From Segatella albensis DSM 11370 = JCM 12258 (GTDB lineage: Bacteria > Bacteroidota > Bacteroidia > Bacteroidales > Bacteroidaceae), in assembly GCF_000426565.1 (NCBI RefSeq), contig NZ_AUFP01000002.1, positions 186,001-250,000 of the forward strand: DNA of 64,000 bases, in the 5' to 3' direction. Every line of letters begins with the position of its first letter. The first letter of the stretch is position 1. The position numbers were made by a program, and so were the translations under genes. The notes under the pieces are model-generated. The model did not search any database, was not told the origin of the DNA, and saw only the letters and a program-made list of their open reading frames with translations. This document shows positions 61,675 to 64,000 of this stretch, in pieces.

Positions 61675-63756
61675 ATGAATATCATGAGATTTTCCGTATT
61701 ATTGTTCATTTGTGCGTCCATGTATAATAAATGCATCGCACAAACAAATGATTCTATAAGAATGGATAGTATAATACATCATTTACCAGAAGTAATGATT
61801 CGCGGTGAGCATCCTATCGTAAAGATAAATAAAGGGAAGCTCACATACGACATGAATAAACTCATTGAAAGCAAGGGTGTTGATAATGTGTATGATGCAT
61901 TGAAAATTATACCTACAGTAGAAGAATTAAATAATGGTCTAACATTAGCCGGAAAGAGCGTCACAATATTAATTGATGGGCGTAAAACTTCTATGTCTTC
62001 AGAACAACTCTATTCATATTTAAGAGCTCTTCCTGCTGATAGGTTAAAGTCATCAGAAGTTCTGTATACGGCTCCTGCCAAATATCAGGTTAGAGGTTCT
62101 GTGATCAATATCGTATTGGACCAAGAAATAAAGAAAGAAAATACTTTTCAGGGAAACTTAATTTCAAAATATATTCAAGAGCATGATGCAAGTTTTGTAG
62201 AGGGTAGCAATATAATATATAAAGATAAAGGATTCTCGCTAGATCTTTTATATAATTACAGTCATAATGATAATTATGGGACAACGTATGAAACATCAAT
62301 CCATACACTTAACGACAATAGTGTCCATAATATCTCAACACTAGAAACCCTAGAAAAAATAAACAATTCTCATCTTTGGAGATTTGATTTAAATTATCAA
62401 TGGAAAGATAAAAATAATATAGCATTTACTTATAATGGAAATTATAATAATAACAATTCTCGCGAATACCTAGTGGGTAATATTAATTCAAATAATATAC
62501 CGACTTCAACGAATTTCCTGCATGATATGAGTTTATCATTTTCTTCACCTATAGGTATTACCGCTAATCTGGAATATACTTATTACAAGACGCCTTCATC
62601 GCAGAATCTTACAAGTGTACTCCCAACAGGTGTTCTTAATTTCAAATCAAACGAACAACAACGAATAAGGAGATGGACTGCTGATTTCAGTCATGACTTC
62701 AAGGTTTCAGAATCTCTTGATATGAATTATGGATTATCTTATATACATAGTGTTGATAATAGTTGGCAGGAATATCAAGAAACAGGAGAAAATACTGTAT
62801 CTCATTTCTCTGATATTAATAGTCGACATGAAGAGCATATATTGGATATCTTTGCTGGAACTGAAATGAATCTTAATAAGAATATCGAATTAGAGTTGTC
62901 TTTAGCTGCCGGATATTATCATAATTTTTCTTGGCATAAGTGGAGATTATATCCAACCGCAATACTTACGTATTCTCCTAATAGTACCCACTATTTACAG
63001 TTCGGCTTTAGCAGTGACAGGACCTTTCCTGAATACTGGAAATGTGGGAATTTCTCAGATTACTCAAATGGTGGATACAATGAAATTGTTGGCAATCCGA
63101 TGTTAAAGCCGTCTGATGAATATAGCTTACAGATAGAATACCTTTTACATCGTAAATATAATTTTCTACTGTGGTATAATTATAATAATGATTATTTTAT
63201 TCAGACTCAATATCAGCAGCCAGATAGACTGACAATAACCTATAAGTGCTTGAATCTTGATTATCAAAGACAAATAGGGTCTAGTTTCTCATTTTCGTCG
63301 GATATTAAAAGGTTCTGGAATTTTAGAACTTCAATGATGGTTGTATGGCAGAATGAAAAATGCAGTCAATACTATGACATTTCATTTAATAGAAGTATAT
63401 TATGGAGTATGTTGAATATAAGGAATACATTTAAATTGATCACTGATAGACTATTTCTTAGTTTAGATGGTAAATTCCGCACTAAAGCAATACAAGCTAT
63501 ATATGACCTACCATCTTCTGGTAATGTAGATATTAATATTGTGTATAAATTCCTTAAGAAAAAGGCAAGCATAAAATTGTATTGTAATGATTTGTTTGAA
63601 ACTTCTTCTATAAATCCTATCATAAATTATTGTGGACAAAACTTGAATATGAAGTTTTCATGTTACCGCCAGATGGGTATTACTTTCTCTTATAACTTTG
63701 GGAATTACGAAAAGAAAGAAAGAAAAAAGATAGATACTACTAGATTTAAAAATTAG
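61675..63756 (+). CDS. TonB-receptor-like outer-membrane beta-barrel protein (OMP_b-brl_3 type)
   Basis: A 693-residue outer-membrane protein with a signal peptide (FSVLLFICASMYNKCIAQ), a plug-like domain (about 30-150; IDGRKTSMSSEQLYSYLRALP and the AKYQVRGSVINIVL strand) and a C-terminal barrel with many alternating aromatic strands rich in Asn and Tyr. It lacks the CarboxypepD_reg-like N-terminal domain common in this family and has no recognisable SusC signature. The start ATG at 61675 is chosen because the in-frame TTG at 61636 precedes a -7-like TACTTTTG. It is divergent from the two-component system, which may control it. The substrate is unknown. Confidence 0.85.
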   Translation: MNIMRFSVLLFICASMYNKCIAQTNDSIRMDSIIHHLPEVMIRGEHPIVKINKGKLTYDMNKLIESKGVDNVYDALKIIPTVEELNNGLTLAGKSVTILIDGRKTSMSSEQLYSYLRALPADRLKSSEVLYTAPAKYQVRGSVINIVLDQEIKKENTFQGNLISKYIQEHDASFVEGSNIIYKDKGFSLDLLYNYSHNDNYGTTYETSIHTLNDNSVHNISTLETLEKINNSHLWRFDLNYQWKDKNNIAFTYNGNYNNNNSREYLVGNINSNNIPTSTNFLHDMSLSFSSPIGITANLEYTYYKTPSSQNLTSVLPTGVLNFKSNEQQRIRRWTADFSHDFKVSESLDMNYGLSYIHSVDNSWQEYQETGENTVSHFSDINSRHEEHILDIFAGTEMNLNKNIELELSLAAGYYHNFSWHKWRLYPTAILTYSPNSTHYLQFGFSSDRTFPEYWKCGNFSDYSNGGYNEIVGNPMLKPSDEYSLQIEYLLHRKYNFLLWYNYNNDYFIQTQYQQPDRLTITYKCLNLDYQRQIGSSFSFSSDIKRFWNFRTSMMVVWQNEKCSQYYDISFNRSILWSMLNIRNTFKLITDRLFLSLDGKFRTKAIQAIYDLPSSGNVDINIVYKFLKKKASIKLYCNDLFETSSINPIINYCGQNLNMKFSCYRQMGITFSYNFGNYEKKERKKIDTTRFKN

Positions 63757-64000
63757 AATGAATCAACCAAAGAAGGCGAAGCATGATTACTTCGCCTTTA
63801 TAGTTTGCGGTCCTTAGATTCCGCATTAGCATCTCCATGGCAACCCTACTGTTGTCGAGTCGCCCCTTCTCCAAGTTCCACCCTACAAGGATGCAGCCCC
63901 TCGTATCCTTCACCGTGTTGCCCGGATGGATACGGATGCCCTCATAGCCCGGAACATTCATCAGCTGAGGCAATATTCTGTGAAAACGCGACGACATCGT
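63746..64000 (-). CDS. DUF5675 family protein (partial, N-terminus beyond window)
   Basis: The C-terminal ~84 residues of a protein whose 5' part lies off the right edge. The diagnostic segment is LPQLMNVPGYEGIRIHPGN followed by TVKDTRGCILVG, matching DUF5675, a family frequent in Bacteroidota and their phages with no settled function. An in-frame Met at 63997 is probably internal, since the domain normally has about 60 residues before this point. The end overlaps the stop of the convergent barrel gene by 11 bases, and a hairpin (63773-63798) lies within its last codons. Confidence 0.75.
   Translation of the reverse strand, partial: TMSSRFHRILPQLMNVPGYEGIRIHPGNTVKDTRGCILVGWNLEKGRLDNSRVAMEMLMRNLRTANYKGEVIMLRLLWLIHSNF
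63773..63798. terminator. Hairpin between convergent barrel and DUF5675 genes
   Basis: AAGGCGAAG (63773-63781) and CTTCGCCTT (63790-63798) form a perfect 9-base-pair stem with an 8-base loop, 16 bases after the barrel-gene stop. The T-tract is short (TTTATAG), so terminator activity is less sure. It is inside the DUF5675 coding end. Confidence 0.55.

Noticed and set aside
59342..63756. Polysaccharide utilisation locus (SusC/SusD)
   Set aside because: There is no SusD-like lipoprotein, no glycoside hydrolase, and the barrel lacks SusC features; the kinase is not a hybrid sensor.

Overview
The window looks like chromosomal backbone of a Bacteroidales bacterium, most likely Prevotella or a close relative. 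Several signs agree. Many genes are preceded by the Bacteroidota promoter signature TTTG-N19/20-TAnnTTTG and lack a strong Shine-Dalgarno. Several families are typical of this phylum (DUF3822, DUF5683, DUF349, OMP_b-brl_3 barrels). The short ~450-residue Pgi and the menaquinone genes fit too. I see no insertion sequence, integrase, CRISPR array, rRNA operon or convincing prophage. The DNA is mostly ordinary core genome with small unexplained elements between the genes.

Layout from left to right. 1-2953 (minus): menaquinone genes menD (cut by the window edge), menF and a hotdog thioesterase. 3053-6417 (plus): a GH89 alpha-N-acetylglucosaminidase overlapping an HGSNAT-like membrane acetyltransferase. 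6497-13770 (plus): lysS, gpsA, pgi, a HAD phosphatase, a TSCPD protein and tex. An unusual repeat/palindrome cluster follows at 13795-13890. 14161-20054: exported flavin-reductase-like protein, rmuC, HD hydrolase, small coiled-coil protein, mnmA, lactate permease. 20211-24991: free-Met-R-sulfoxide reductase, EamA exporter, aldose epimerase, rsgA, frr, rsmA. 25033-25282: a tiny membrane-protein gene with its own promoter and terminator. 25433-31118: flippase-like membrane protein, pepD, corA with a structured leader, DUF349 protein. 31265-36807: tRNA-Gln, rsfS-ftsH-cdsA, and lpxB/surE on the other strand.

36920-43022 (plus): parA-parB-DUF5683-mltD-type transglycosylase-relA/spoT, a compact run for chromosome segregation, wall remodelling and the stringent response. 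43116-48471: MerR regulator, alaS, SprT-like metalloprotein, RecD-like helicase. 48511-50335 (plus): a single-pass membrane protein, DUF3822 and rsmD. 50369-54644 (minus): dnaG, queD, queE, cls. 54888-59076 (plus): etfB, etfA, acyl-CoA dehydrogenase and a C_GCAxxG_C_C protein, an electron-transfer module. 59342-63756: a two-component system divergent from a TonB-receptor-like barrel, visibly more AT-rich than the rest. The window ends inside a DUF5675 gene.

The most interesting items are not protein families. (1) The corA magnesium-transporter leader encodes an 11-residue acidic peptide, followed by two mutually exclusive hairpins, the second reaching to 3 bases before the corA start codon. 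This is the architecture expected of a translation-coupled Mg2+ sensor. (2) A 28-codon membrane microprotein has its own complete promoter and terminator. (3) A likely ~110-nt small RNA lies at 59060-59170. (4) A palindromic intergenic element with 22-bp internal periodicity has a second copy 29 kb away; both copies lie between convergent genes. (5) Several genes (mnmA, dnaG, the histidine kinase) have -7 boxes 5-9 bases from ATG and so probably make leaderless mRNAs.
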